Positions 34,265 to 42,656 of a stretch of DNA of 64,000 nt are shown in pieces. A program made the position numbers and the translations under genes. The stretch is taken from the NCBI GenBank assembly GCA_003009755.1, contig PXUB01000001.1, positions 62,001-126,000 of the forward strand. Reading direction: 5' to 3'. The stretch is from Thermoplasmatales archaeon SW_10_69_26 (GTDB taxonomy: Archaea; Thermoplasmatota; SW-10-69-26). Under the pieces are notes generated by a model. It made no database searches. It saw only the letters and a program-made list of their open reading frames with translations, and had not been told where the DNA came from. The stretch's first letter is position 1, and every line of letters starts with the position of its first letter.

Positions 34265-35113
34265 GTGTCCGAGCGCCCGATCGACCTGCAGACGCACTCC
34301 GTGCACTCGGATGGCACGCTCACGCCGACCGAGATCGTCGAACGCGCCGCCGAGACGGACCTGGCCGCCGTCGCGCTCACCGACCACGACACGACCAGCG
34401 GCTTGGAGGCCTTCGAGCAGGCGGGCGAGGATCGCGACGTCGAGACGGTGCCGGGCGTCGAGCTGTCGGCCCGCGTCGGTCGTCAGGACGTCGACATCCT
34501 CGGCTACTTCGTCGACCCGGACGACGAGACCTTGCAGGAGGTCATGGAGAAGGCTCGTCGGTTCCGGCGCGAGCGGGCGCCCGAGATGATCGAGCGGTTG
34601 GCGGAGGTGGGCGCGCCGATCGAGATCGAGGCCGTCGAGGAGCACGCCGGCGAGGCCGCGATCGGTCGCCCGCACATCGCGCAAGCCCTCGTCGATGCGG
34701 GCCACGTCGACGACGTGGACGAGGCCTTCGCCGAGCTGATCGGCGAGGAGCAGCCCGGCTGTGTACCCAAGGAGCGGCTGGATCCGCCCGAGGCGATCGG
34801 CGCGATCCACTCGGCGCATGGCGTGGCCGTGCTGGCGCATCCCTCGCACATCCACCCGGCCGCGTTCGGGCGCATCCTCGAGGTCCTGTTCGAGGCGGGG
34901 GTCGACGGGATCGAGGTCTGGCACAGCGACCACGACCGCAACCACGAGCAGTTCTTCGGCCAGCAGGCCGCCAAGCACGGGCTCGTCAAGACCGGCGGCT
35001 CGGACTTCCACGGCGACAACAAGCCCGACATCGCGCTCGGCGAGGGCCGCGGCGACCTGGGCGTGCCCTACGAGTCGCTGGAACGACTGCGCCAGCGCGC
35101 GGGTTCGGAGTGA
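34265..35113 (+). CDS. PHP-domain phosphoesterase, TrpH/YciV-like
   Basis: 282 residues. Metal motifs are in order: DLQTHSVHSDGTLTP (7-21), VALTDHDTTSG (36-46), VPGVELSAR (62), IGRPHIAQALVDAGH (about 137), VLAHPSHIH (about 188) and KTGGSDFHGDNK (about 245). This is the trinuclear-metal PHP fold of the TrpH/YciV group; YciV (RNase AM) is a 5'-3' exoribonuclease and nucleoside 3',5'-bisphosphate phosphatase. The present protein probably has similar activity in the cytosol. GTG 34265; no signal peptide. Convergent with the epimerase gene. Confidence 0.87.
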   Translation: MSERPIDLQTHSVHSDGTLTPTEIVERAAETDLAAVALTDHDTTSGLEAFEQAGEDRDVETVPGVELSARVGRQDVDILGYFVDPDDETLQEVMEKARRFRRERAPEMIERLAEVGAPIEIEAVEEHAGEAAIGRPHIAQALVDAGHVDDVDEAFAELIGEEQPGCVPKERLDPPEAIGAIHSAHGVAVLAHPSHIHPAAFGRILEVLFEAGVDGIEVWHSDHDRNHEQFFGQQAAKHGLVKTGGSDFHGDNKPDIALGEGRGDLGVPYESLERLRQRAGSE

Positions 35114-35117
35114 GGGC

Positions 35118-36074
35118 TCAGATCACTTCCTCGGCCATCCACTCGGCCGTGGTGCGCACGGCCTCGTCGCTGGTGAGCTCGGGCTCCCAGCCGAGCTTCT
35201 CGAGCGTGGGGATGGCCAACCGCATCTTCTTGACGTCGCCCTTCCATCCGCCGCCGCCCTCGACGCCGCCGGTGTACTCGTAGTCGACGTCCTCGAGGCC
35301 CATCGCCTCGCACACGAGGTCGGCGATGTCGGTGACGCTGGTCCAGGACTCGGTCCCGACGTTGACGATCTCGGCCCGCTCTCGGCCCTCCCACGCCTGG
35401 AGGGCGAACACGGCGTCGACCATGTCGTCGATGTGGCAGTAGGATTTCTCCTGGCTGCCGTCGCCGAGGATCTCGAGCGTCGTCGGGTCGTCCTCGAGCT
35501 TGTGCACGAAGTCGTAGACGACGCCGTGCGTGAGGCGGGGGCCGAGGATGTTGGCGAACCGGTAGACGATCGCGTCGAAGTCGAAGGTGTGGGCGTGCCC
35601 GCTGACGATCGCCTCACCGGCGAGCTTGGAGGCGCCGTACGTGCTGATCGGCTTCATCGGGCCGTAGTCCTCGGGTGTCGGGAACTGCTCGACCTCGCCG
35701 TACACCGTCGAGGTGCTCATGAACAACAGCTCGTCCACGGCGTCGGTGGTGCGGCAGGCCTCGACGACGTTCTGCGTCGTCGCCACGTTCTCCTCGAAGT
35801 GGCGTTGGGCGTGCTTGTGACCGACGCGGACGTCGGGATCGGCGGCGCAGTGGACGACCAGGTCGCAGCCCTCACTGGCGGCCCGGACGCGGTCGGCCTC
35901 GCGGAGGTCGGCCTCGACGAGATCGATCTCGCCCTTCGGCAGGAAGTCGCGGCGGCCGCTGGAGAAGTTGTCGTAGACGACGACCTCCGTGCCCCGGTCC
36001 AACAGCTCGTCGACGAGGTGGCTGCCGATGAAACCGGCGCCCCCGGTCACGAGCGCTCGCTCGGTGGAGCTCAT
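35118..36074 (-). CDS. NAD-dependent sugar-nucleotide epimerase/dehydratase (GalE-like)
   Basis: 318 residues, extended SDR. TGGAGFIGSHLVDELLDRG (9-27) binds NAD; VVHCAADPDVRVGH, LLFMSTSTVYGE with the catalytic Thr/Ser, and STYGASKLAGEAIV with the YxxxK pair (about 142-146) complete the active site. YRFANILGPR and SYCHIDDMVDAV are typical of UDP-glucose 4-epimerase and related GDP/dTDP-sugar enzymes. It probably serves surface glycan synthesis. ATG 36074 overlaps the upstream gene by 4 nt. Last gene of the nop5-flpA-multidrug-epimerase operon. Confidence 0.9.
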   Translation of the reverse strand: MSSTERALVTGGAGFIGSHLVDELLDRGTEVVVYDNFSSGRRDFLPKGEIDLVEADLREADRVRAASEGCDLVVHCAADPDVRVGHKHAQRHFEENVATTQNVVEACRTTDAVDELLFMSTSTVYGEVEQFPTPEDYGPMKPISTYGASKLAGEAIVSGHAHTFDFDAIVYRFANILGPRLTHGVVYDFVHKLEDDPTTLEILGDGSQEKSYCHIDDMVDAVFALQAWEGRERAEIVNVGTESWTSVTDIADLVCEAMGLEDVDYEYTGGVEGGGGWKGDVKKMRLAIPTLEKLGWEPELTSDEAVRTTAEWMAEEVI

Positions 36075-36739
36075 CTGTGGATCCTCCGCGTCAACAGGAC
36101 GGCGAACACGGCTGAAGCTATAAGAACCAGGGAAGCCCGAAGAACGACATCGAGGCCGAAGACGAACACGGCGGCGCGGATCGCGCCGGCGGCGTAGGCC
36201 CAGGCGAACGAGGCCGTGAGCGCGCCGAGCATGATCGCCAGCCACGCGCGCTGGGCGGGCATCCCGACGAGACGGCCCAGCGTGATGCCGGCGACGGCGC
36301 CCGAGCCCTGCATCGGGAAGAAGACGAACAGGATCAGGCCCAGGAACGCCGAGCGGTCGACGATCGGCTGCTCCTCCATCCAGGCTTGCCCTCTCTCCAT
36401 GAGCCGCTCGACGAGCTCGCCGACGAGCGGGATGCCGGTGATGAAGTCCCAGTTCCACGCCATCAGCCAGCCGACCGTCATGTCGATGCCGGCGATGTAG
36501 GTCGCGACGAGGAACGGCGAGAACCCGGCCGCGACGGCGGCGGGGATGACGGTCTCCTTGCCGGCGGGTGGCACCATGTAGGTGACCACCAGGCCGTAGA
36601 ACTCGGCCCCGCGGTAGGGGAAGACGACGAGGACGGAGGCGATCAGGCCGACGACGGCGGCCAGGGGCAACGCCAGCCGCAGCACGACACCGGTCCGCCC
36701 GCGCAGGACGCTGGGGAACTCGGTGACCTCGGTGCTCAC
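36071..36739 (-). CDS. Small multi-drug export family membrane protein
   Basis: 222 residues with about five transmembrane helices (VLRLALPLAAVVGLIASVLVV, PAAVAAGFSPFLVATYIAGI, SAFLGLILFVFFPMQGSGAV, AWLAIMLGALTASFAWAYAA, LVLIASAVFAVLLTRR). FPMQGSGAVAGITLGRLVGM is the conserved core of the COG2426/Sm_multidrug_ex family. The transport role is only inferred from the family name. Overlaps by 4 nt with both neighbours, so it is tightly coupled in the operon. Confidence 0.78.
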   Translation of the reverse strand: MSTEVTEFPSVLRGRTGVVLRLALPLAAVVGLIASVLVVFPYRGAEFYGLVVTYMVPPAGKETVIPAAVAAGFSPFLVATYIAGIDMTVGWLMAWNWDFITGIPLVGELVERLMERGQAWMEEQPIVDRSAFLGLILFVFFPMQGSGAVAGITLGRLVGMPAQRAWLAIMLGALTASFAWAYAAGAIRAAVFVFGLDVVLRASLVLIASAVFAVLLTRRIHR

Positions 36740-37266
36740 GGTGAGGCCCCGTCGAAGTCGGCGACGATCATCACGTGGTCCTCGTGGTGGGGATCCAGGC
36801 TGACGATCTCCCGCACGGCGGCCTCCTCGGCGACGCGCTCGCGGGCCCGATCGAACACCTGCTCGGGCGGTCGGTCGACGGCGATCGAGCGAGCCTTGAC
36901 GGCCAGGTAGCCGCGCTCCGGTTGGAAGCGGTCGGCGTTGTCGAGGAAGATCTCGACCTGGTCCGGCTGGGCGACGTCCTGGACCAACAGCCCGAGCTCG
37001 GGCACCAGGGGGCCGTAGGCCTCGGGCTGGCGGGCGTCACCGACGACGGGGACGAGGTCGGCCTGGGCTTTCGCGCGCTCGACGAGGCGCAGGCCGGCGA
37101 CCGGGCTCTTCTCCACGGCGAGCACGGAGGTGGCTTGGCGAGCGATCGCGGCGGCGCGTTCGCCGCCGGCCGCGCCGAGGTAGACGACGGCCTCGCCCTC
37201 GGGGGTGAAGCCCTCGCCGCCGGCGTCCTCGTAGGCGGCCAGCTTGCCGACCGTGGCCCGGCTCAC
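36736..37266 (-). CDS. flpA: Fibrillarin-like rRNA/tRNA 2'-O-methyltransferase, short form
   Basis: Catalytic subunit of the archaeal C/D-box RNP, which 2'-O-methylates rRNA and tRNA with SAM. 176 residues. Conserved blocks: AVVYLGAAGGERAA (SAM motif I), VLAVEKSPVAGLRLVERA, LVPVVGDARQPEAYG, LLVQDVAQPDQVEIFLDNA and YLAVKARSIAVDRPP. It begins at the segment equivalent to WNPNRSKLAA (here SRATVGKLAA), so the N-terminal beta-hairpin domain of about 50 residues found in most archaeal fibrillarins is absent. GTG 37266 overlaps the nop5 stop (GTGA). Confidence 0.9.
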   Translation of the reverse strand: MSRATVGKLAAYEDAGGEGFTPEGEAVVYLGAAGGERAAAIARQATSVLAVEKSPVAGLRLVERAKAQADLVPVVGDARQPEAYGPLVPELGLLVQDVAQPDQVEIFLDNADRFQPERGYLAVKARSIAVDRPPEQVFDRARERVAEEAAVREIVSLDPHHEDHVMIVADFDGASP

Positions 37267-38315
37267 CGGTCCGACCCCCGCATCGCTCGTCGGCGCCCGA
37301 CGCGCTGGATCTCGTCGACGCGGGCTTGCAGGTCGGCCTCGAGCTCGCCGGCGATGTCGTTGCCGGTCAACGCGTCGGCTCGGGCCGCGATCGCGACCTT
37401 GGCCGCCATCGCCCGCGCGATCGATCCGCGGTCGTCGGGGTGGGCCTCGTGGATCATCGGGTGCCGGAAGATGACGCCGTGCTTGGGCGGGGGGGCGTCC
37501 TCGGTGAGGTGCTGGAACACGGCGCGCTCGGCACCGAGCATCTGGATCGTGCTCGCCGGTTGCTTGGCCAACTCCTCGAGGCCGCCGGCGTGCTGGATCA
37601 GGCGGGCGGCGATCGCCGGCGTCGTGAGCTGGGCGATGTTCGGCGCCATCTCGCGGGCGAGCTCGGTGACGAACCGTTCCAGCGGTTCGCGGGCCTGGGC
37701 CTGTTGCACGATGCTGGCGGCCAGGCCCTCCAGGGCGCGCATCTCGTTCGGGTCCAGGGCCGAGCCCATGCCGGGATCGACGTCGAGGGCGCGGGCGATC
37801 GCCTCGCGGTCGTCGTGGCGGGCGACCAGGCGCGCCAGCTCGACGCCGTCGTCGACCTCGTCGACGAGGGCGGGCGCGTGCAGCCGGAACCACGAGGTCA
37901 ACCGCTCGATCATGCGGTTCTCGATCTCGTGGGTCTCGTCGAGGTAAGCCACCGCTTGCACGAGGTGGCGGCCCTCCGCGGACAGCTGGGCCTCGATCGC
38001 GGCCTCGGCGCGGTCGATCGCGGCCTCCTGGCGGAGGGCGGGATCGAGGTCGTGGTCGGCGGGTCGTTGGCGGGCCCGCGGGACCGGGCCCTCCATCGTG
38101 GCGGCGTGGGTCAGCAGGCGCTCGTCGGCGACCCGCACGTCCTCGACGCCGTCGAGCATCTGGCGCTCTTCGTCGAGCAGCTGACCGGTTGCGACCGCTT
38201 CGAGCCGTCGGGCGATGGCCTCGGCTCGCGCCGGGAAAAGCTCCCGGTCGACGAGGTCGTCGTCCTCGTAGAGGAAGACGCCGAACCACTGGGTGGCCAG
38301 GGCCCGCGAGACCAT
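37263..38315 (-). CDS. nop5: C/D-box RNP protein Nop5 (Nop56/58)
   Basis: Scaffold of the C/D RNP that holds fibrillarin and binds the L7Ae-RNA complex. 350 residues. The N-terminal domain (FGVFLYEDDDLVDRELFPAR) contacts fibrillarin; a long coiled coil covers about 110-200; the Nop domain reads LTTPAIAARLIQHAGGLEEL then ASTIQMLGAERAVFQHL and PPPKHGVIFRHPMIHEAHPD. The C-terminus lacks the usual lysine-rich tail and ends acidic to neutral. ATG 38315 follows a CCTTAAG box at 28 nt. Co-transcribed with flpA. Confidence 0.93.
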   Translation of the reverse strand: MVSRALATQWFGVFLYEDDDLVDRELFPARAEAIARRLEAVATGQLLDEERQMLDGVEDVRVADERLLTHAATMEGPVPRARQRPADHDLDPALRQEAAIDRAEAAIEAQLSAEGRHLVQAVAYLDETHEIENRMIERLTSWFRLHAPALVDEVDDGVELARLVARHDDREAIARALDVDPGMGSALDPNEMRALEGLAASIVQQAQAREPLERFVTELAREMAPNIAQLTTPAIAARLIQHAGGLEELAKQPASTIQMLGAERAVFQHLTEDAPPPKHGVIFRHPMIHEAHPDDRGSIARAMAAKVAIAARADALTGNDIAGELEADLQARVDEIQRVGRRRAMRGSDR

Positions 38316-38338
38316 CGAGGCGTCGAGAACCCGCGCGT

Positions 38339-38346
38339 GGCTTAAG
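38339..38346 (-). promoter_or_regulatory. TATA-like box of the nop5 operon
   Basis: Read on the minus strand, GCCTTAAG is centred about 28 nt upstream of ATG 38315, with no Shine-Dalgarno between. It is one of the clearest leaderless-promoter arrangements in the window and would drive nop5, flpA, the multidrug-family gene and the epimerase. Confidence 0.55.
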
Positions 38347-38389
38347 GCTTCTCGTGACGGACGTCCTCCCCGAGGCGCGGAGCGGGATC

Positions 38390-38760
38390 GCTGGGGTTCG
38401 ACCAGCGGTTGCGGTCCGGCGGTCTGCACGCCGAGGATGCCTTCGCTGTCCTGCTGGACGCCGGCCACGCAGAGGCGGCCCCTGGGGGTCGTGGACGACG
38501 TCCAGGTGGTCGTTGGTCCCGCAGCGGGCAGGGAGCCCGCGCTGGCGTCGGCCCGGTGATCGCCGCCGGTGGCGTTCACCGTGCCCTCCAAGCCGTCGAC
38601 GCGCAGAGGCTCGGCGCCGGCGAGCCCGGCCGAGAGGCTCGCCGCCGACGACGAGCACCAGCCCTGCACGGTGACGTTGCCCGGCGGACGATCGCGGCGC
38701 GCCGTCGCGAGCGGTCCGCTGAGCTCGTCGAACCCGCCGGCCTCGCCACGTCGTTGCGAG
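38390..38760 (-). pseudogene. Decayed exported-protein remnant between nop5 and pyrD
   Basis: Two minus-strand frames carry protein-like text joined by a one-base shift: GTNDHLDVVHDPQG (about 38480-38520) continuing as RLCVAGVQQDSEGILGVQTA and GPQPLVEPQRS. Further 5', GPLATARRDRPPGNVTVQGW and EPLRVDGLEGTVNATGGD look like a beta-rich extracellular protein. No start or intact frame spans it. It resembles the propeller lipoprotein at 19.6 kb in style only; the family is not established. Confidence 0.35.
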
Positions 38761-38788
38761 ATGCGAGACTACGAGTAGGGGACCCGCG

Positions 38789-39871
38789 TTGGCGGCCCGC
38801 GTGTACGGGGCGCTGAAACCGCTGTTGTTCCGCGTGGACCCCGAGCGCACTCACGGGTGGGCCTTGTCCTACCTGTCGATGGTGCAGCGGTCGGGGTGGC
38901 TGCGGGGCTCGATCGCCCGGCGCCGGCCGGACCCGAACCCGCGGCTGAGCGTCTCCGCGATGGGGATCCAGTTCCCGGCCCCTCTCGGGTTGGCGGCCGG
39001 GTTCGACAAGGACGCCGAGGCCCACAATGCGCTGCTGGCTCACGGCTTCGGTCACGTCGAGGTCGGCACGGTCACCCCCGAGCCCCAGGATGGCAACCCG
39101 CGCCCCCGCGTCCAGCGGTTCCCAGACCATCGGGCCCTCGTCAACTGGCTGGGCTTCCCGAACGACGGCCAGCAGACGGTGGCCGATCGGCTGGAGGAGC
39201 ACCCGCCGGAGGGGGTCGTGGGCGTCAACGTCGGGCCCAACAAGGACTCGACGGGCGAGGCGGCGCTGGCCGACTACGAGGATGCCGCCGCGCGGCTGGC
39301 TCGCTACGCCGCCTACCTGACGGTGAACGTCTCGAGCCCGAACACGCCGGGCCTGCGCTCGTTGCAGGAGCCCGAGCAGGTGGCCGAGCTCGTCGCGCGC
39401 GTGCTGGACGCTCTGGACGAGGCCGGGCATCCGCGGCCCGTGCTGTTGAAGATCCACCCCGACGCCGGCGGCGCCGAGACCCGACAGGCGGCCGAGGTCG
39501 CGGTGGATGCCGGCGCCAGCGGGATCGTGGCCGTGAACACCACCTCGGAGAAGCCCGAGGGCCTGGGCGACCCCGACCAGGGCGGCCTCTCCGGATCGCC
39601 GCTGAGCGGGCGCGCGACGCAGGTCGTCGAGCAGGTGTACGAGGCCGTCGGCGAGGAGGTCCCGATCGTCGGGGTCGGCGGCGTCGAGACCGGCGAGGAC
39701 GCCCTCGACAAGATCCGTCACGGCGCGACGCTCGTCCAGGCCTACACCGGGTTCGTGTTCCGCGGCCCGCGGTTCCCGGGCCTGGTGCACGAGGAGATGC
39801 TGGCGACGATGGACGATCTGGGCGTCGACCACGTCACCGATCTCGTGGGTGAGGCCGTGGACGGCGATTGA
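38789..39871 (+). CDS. pyrD: Dihydroorotate dehydrogenase, class 2 (quinone)
   Basis: Fourth step of pyrimidine synthesis, dihydroorotate to orotate with quinone as acceptor. 360 residues. The N-terminal helix typical of membrane-associated class 2 enzymes is present (YGALKPLLFRVDPERTHGW). FMN/substrate motifs: PLGLAAGFDKDAEAHNAL (about 67), VEVGTVTPEPQDGNPRPRV (about 90), LTVNVSSPNTPGLRSLQ (about 176; catalytic Ser), IVAVNTTSEKPEG and GVGGVETGEDALDKI (about 290). TTG 38789 follows a purine-rich GTAGGGGACCCGCG. Confidence 0.94.
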   Translation: MAARVYGALKPLLFRVDPERTHGWALSYLSMVQRSGWLRGSIARRRPDPNPRLSVSAMGIQFPAPLGLAAGFDKDAEAHNALLAHGFGHVEVGTVTPEPQDGNPRPRVQRFPDHRALVNWLGFPNDGQQTVADRLEEHPPEGVVGVNVGPNKDSTGEAALADYEDAAARLARYAAYLTVNVSSPNTPGLRSLQEPEQVAELVARVLDALDEAGHPRPVLLKIHPDAGGAETRQAAEVAVDAGASGIVAVNTTSEKPEGLGDPDQGGLSGSPLSGRATQVVEQVYEAVGEEVPIVGVGGVETGEDALDKIRHGATLVQAYTGFVFRGPRFPGLVHEEMLATMDDLGVDHVTDLVGEAVDGD

Positions 39872-39964
39872 TGCCGCCAGCCCCCGTGAGTCGGCGGTTC
39901 ATACCAACCCGCCGCTTGCGAAAGGGTTAACCCAGGGCCCTGTTATCGCTGGGGCGGTGTCCCG

Positions 39965-40198
39965 GTGGCGGTGGGTTTCGTCCTGATCCACGCGAACACG
40001 GGTGAGGAGCACGATGTCTACAACGTCCTGCTGGACGTTCCAGAGATCATCGAGCTTCACCCGCTGTTCGGCGAGTACGACCTGATCGGCAAGGTCGAGG
40101 CGTCCGACTACGATACCCTCGGCCAGGTGATCACGTCCGAGATCCGTTCGGTCGACGGCGTGGAGGACACGAAGACCCTCACAGGGACCCGCTTCTAG
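39965..40198 (+). CDS. Stand-alone Lrp/AsnC ligand-binding (RAM) domain protein
   Basis: 77 residues: VGFVLIHANTGEEHDVYNVL, PEIIELHPLFGEYDLIGKVE, then LGQVITSEIRSVDGVEDTKT. This is the alpha-beta effector-binding domain of Lrp/AsnC regulators without the helix-turn-helix; such proteins bind amino acids and may modulate full-length Lrp partners. GTG 39965. The next small membrane gene follows after 11 nt, so they may share a transcript. A GGGTTAACCC palindrome stands upstream near 39923. Confidence 0.85.
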   Translation: MAVGFVLIHANTGEEHDVYNVLLDVPEIIELHPLFGEYDLIGKVEASDYDTLGQVITSEIRSVDGVEDTKTLTGTRF

Positions 40199-40209
40199 GA
40201 GGGATCGCG

Positions 40210-40512
40210 TTGACGTTGCCCGTGTTCGGGAGCATCACGCTGGCCAGCTTCGCCTTGTTCACGCTGGGCTCCGGCCTGTTCACCGCCTACTTCGGCGCGG
40301 GCAAGTCCCGACGGATCGGGTTCGGCCTGGCCGTGTTCGGCCTGCTGGCCGCGCTCGTGTTCGTCGTCATCTCGTTCTCCCTGTTCCCGGACGTCATGGA
40401 GAGCCCCTGGAGCCTCGACGACATCCTCGTCGGGCTCGCGGGCGTCGCCGGCGCGATCGTCGGCGGCCTCGTCGGCCTGCTCGCCTTCCTCGGGAGCATC
40501 GTGCGCGCCTGA
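40210..40512 (+). CDS. Small three-helix membrane protein
   Basis: 100 residues with three hydrophobic segments (ITLASFALFTLGSGLFTAYF, FGLAVFGLLAALVFVVISFS, AGVAGAIVGGLVGLLAFLG). No conserved motif or family is recognised. TTG 40210 directly follows an AGGAGGG Shine-Dalgarno-like sequence at 40198-40204, which overlaps the stop of the Lrp-like gene and supports this start and co-transcription. Confidence 0.65.
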   Translation: MTLPVFGSITLASFALFTLGSGLFTAYFGAGKSRRIGFGLAVFGLLAALVFVVISFSLFPDVMESPWSLDDILVGLAGVAGAIVGGLVGLLAFLGSIVRA

Positions 40513-40590
40513 TCGACCGGCCGGGCACGCATGTCTGTCCAAGGTTGGGTTCTTCATGCAGCACGGGGCAAGCCCGGCGCGGTGGTCCTC

Positions 40591-40986
40591 GTGCCCGAGC
40601 ATACCTCCGGCTGGGCCCTGTTCCGCATGGAGAGCCTCTCGTGGTTGAACATGGCGATCTCCGTCGTCCTGTTGGCCAGCGCAGCGCTCGTCACGCTGCC
40701 CGCCTGGACGTTCTGGACGACGGTCGTCGTGGCGGCCACGGTGATCGTGTTGGAGATCTTCGACGAGTGGGCCGAGCGCCACGACCTGGCCGAGGAGGTC
40801 GTGGGCCCGGAGAGCGTCGTGCTCGTCGCCGGGCTGTGGTTGACCGGAACCGTGCTCGTCACCGGCGGCCCAGCCTGGTTCGTGGCCCTCGCCGCGATCG
40901 GGGGCGCGGTGATCGCCGCAGGCGCCGCGATGAACGCGATCGAGTCCTATCGCCTGGATCCGACCACACGGGGTGAGGAACCGTGA
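40591..40986 (+). CDS. Membrane protein of unknown function
   Basis: About 131 residues with four hydrophobic helices (MAISVVLLASAALVTLPAW, TTVVVAATVIVLEIFDEW, VVLVAGLWLTGTVLVTGGPA, ALAAIGGAVIAAGAAMNAIE). No family is recognised. Starts at 40531 (ATG), 40591 (GTG) and 40627 (ATG) are all possible; GTG 40591 is a compromise because an AT-richer GGTTCTTCAT lies about 35 nt before it. Same strand as the two preceding small genes. Confidence 0.6.
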   Translation: MPEHTSGWALFRMESLSWLNMAISVVLLASAALVTLPAWTFWTTVVVAATVIVLEIFDEWAERHDLAEEVVGPESVVLVAGLWLTGTVLVTGGPAWFVALAAIGGAVIAAGAAMNAIESYRLDPTTRGEEP

Positions 40987-41082
40987 GACGACAACCGCCA
41001 AGACGCCGAGAACGTCGGGCTCTGGCCGCCGCACCGGCGATGGGTGCTTCGTCCGAATCCTTAAGGGCTCCAAGGTGTACCT

Positions 41083-41586
41083 GTGGGTGTGGGTAAGATG
41101 GGAGACGACCCCGTGCGCTGCGAGATCGAGAACGTGGTCATGAGCACCCAGGGCCCGGTCGTCCTCCTGACGCCCGAGACGCAACCGAACCGGGTGCTCC
41201 CGATCTTCATCGACCACAGCCAGGCGTTCAACATCCAGACGGCGCTGAAGGGCCAGGTCCCGCCCCGACCGATGACCCACGACCTGATGAACCACGTCCT
41301 CCAGGAGCTGGGCGGGGTCGTCGAGAAGATCGTCGTCGAGGAGCTGACCCAGTCGACCTTCTTCGCCTCCCTGTTCATCGAGGTGGAGACGGACGGCGAG
41401 CAGGACCTGCACAAGTTCGACGCTCGCCCCAGCGACGGGCTGGCCTTGGCCGTGCGCGCCCACGCTCCCATCTACGTGCGCGGCGAGGTGCTCGACGATG
41501 CCACGATCAGCCGGGCCGACATCGAGGGCGAGTCCCTGAAGGTCGAGGAGACCGACGAGGACATCGACCTCGGCGTCGAGCCCTGA
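41083..41586 (+). CDS. Bifunctional nuclease (BFN/DUF151) domain protein
   Basis: About 167 residues. The DUF151 pattern is clear: VVLLTPETQPNRVLPIFIDH near 25, QAFNIQTALKGQVPPRPMTHDLM near 47-69 and DARPSDGLALAVRAHAPIYV near 120-139. Plant and archaeal members have RNase/DNase activity in vitro; the role in archaea is unclear. CCTTAAGG at 41059-41066 points to a leaderless start at GTG 41083 or, better spaced, GTG 41089. No enzyme residues are missing in the core. The tRNA-Ser(GGA) gene follows. Confidence 0.85.
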   Translation: MGVGKMGDDPVRCEIENVVMSTQGPVVLLTPETQPNRVLPIFIDHSQAFNIQTALKGQVPPRPMTHDLMNHVLQELGGVVEKIVVEELTQSTFFASLFIEVETDGEQDLHKFDARPSDGLALAVRAHAPIYVRGEVLDDATISRADIEGESLKVEETDEDIDLGVEP

Positions 41587-41669
41587 CCCGATCGCCAACG
41601 GCTCGCGCGCCTCCCCGGCCGCCGTTGGGAACCTTCATTAGGCCCTTCCAAATACTCGGCTGTCCCGTC

Positions 41670-41753
41670 GCCGAGGTCGCCTAGCCTGGTAGGGCGCAGC
41701 ATTGGAAATGCTGTGGGCTTCCACCCACGGGCGTTCAAATCGCCCCCTCGGCG
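41670..41753 (+). tRNA. tRNA-Ser(GGA)
   Basis: Acceptor GCCGAGG/CCTCGGC with discriminator G, D-arm with GCCTAGCCTGGTAGGGC, anticodon arm CAGCA-TTGGAAA-TGCTG (anticodon GGA), long variable arm TGTGGGCTTCCACCCA, T-arm GGGCG-TTCAAAT-CGCCC. No intron and no encoded CCA. Unlike tRNA-Tyr and tRNA-Ser(UGA), no tandem repeat array flanks it. Confidence 0.95.
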
Positions 41754-41820
41754 CTTCTCGCGGCCACGCGCCGCCTCGCCGAACCGAACACCTTATCCGC
41801 GAGCAGCCGATGGTGGGTCG

Positions 41821-42222
41821 ATGGACGGCCGAACGGCCCTCGGCCTCGCCGCGAGCCTCCTCTTCCTGCTCGCCGGATGCGCCAGCAGCCCGGCCAGCTC
41901 GACGGCCGACGAGCGGTTGACCATCGAGCCTATCGCGCCGGAGGACACCGATCTCCGCCTCGACGAGGGCGAGACCGTGACCTTCGTGGCGACGTGCGAT
42001 TCCCCCGGGCCCACCAAGAACGTGGTCGTCGAGTGGGAGCACGCGATCCGCGACGAGCGCGTCGCGGAGGACAAGCAGGATCTCACGACTTCCGCCAACG
42101 AGAGCGCGTTCACCGTCAGCTTCGAGGAGACCGCCGACCAGCTCGTGACCGCCGTCTGCACGACCGACGACGACCGGACGCAGCCCCGCGTCTGGAACGT
42201 GACCGTGCGCGCGGACGGCTAA
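41821..42222 (+). CDS. Small lipoprotein
   Basis: 133 residues. ALGLAASLLFLLAGC is a lipobox, with Cys near residue 20, so the mature protein is probably lipid-anchored. The rest is a single Ig-like beta domain (TIEPIAPEDTDLRLDEGETV, FVATCDSPGPTKNVVVEWEH) with two cysteines likely bridged. No family is recognised. ACCTTATCC about 30 nt before ATG 41821 supports the start. Confidence 0.7.
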   Translation: MDGRTALGLAASLLFLLAGCASSPASSTADERLTIEPIAPEDTDLRLDEGETVTFVATCDSPGPTKNVVVEWEHAIRDERVAEDKQDLTTSANESAFTVSFEETADQLVTAVCTTDDDRTQPRVWNVTVRADG

Positions 42223-42258
42223 CCCACGACGCAACGGCACCGCCCGAGACCGAATCCG

Positions 42259-42576
42259 TCAGCTGCCCGTCAGATGCAGGCCCACGATCCCCACGAGGAT
42301 CGTCGCGATGAAGCCCAACCGGGCCAAGCCGGGCGGCTCGTCGAAGAGCACGATGCCGACGAGCGCGGTCCCGACGGCGCCGATCCCGGTCCACACCGCG
42401 TAGGCGGTGCCGAGCGGGATGCGTTCGACCGCTTGCGCGAGCAGGACCATGCTCACCGCGAGCGCGGCCAGGGTCGCGATCGACGAGACCAGCCGCGAGA
42501 ACCCCTCCGAGTACTTCAGACCGACCGCCCAGCCGACCTCGAACAGGCCGGCGACGATCAACCGCGCCCAGGCCAA
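42259..42576 (-). CDS. sugE: SMR-family small multidrug/guanidinium efflux protein
   Basis: 105 residues, four transmembrane helices. Conserved Glu in LFEVGWAVGLKYSEGF (Glu 13) is the proton/substrate site; SMVLLAQAVERIPLGTAYAVWTGIGAVGT and LFDEPPGLARLGFI are the SMR signatures. The WAVGLKYSEGF form resembles the SugE/Gdx subtype, which exports guanidinium, rather than EmrE. It works as an antiparallel dimer; a single gene is seen here, so probably a dual-topology homodimer. TTG 42576. Confidence 0.88.
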   Translation of the reverse strand: MAWARLIVAGLFEVGWAVGLKYSEGFSRLVSSIATLAALAVSMVLLAQAVERIPLGTAYAVWTGIGAVGTALVGIVLFDEPPGLARLGFIATILVGIVGLHLTGS

Positions 42577-42656
42577 CGGACCACCTCACGAGAACCGAGC
42601 ATCGTCCCACCGACGGCGGAGCCCGCTTAAAGGGGTCGGCCCCGGCGGGCGCGACG

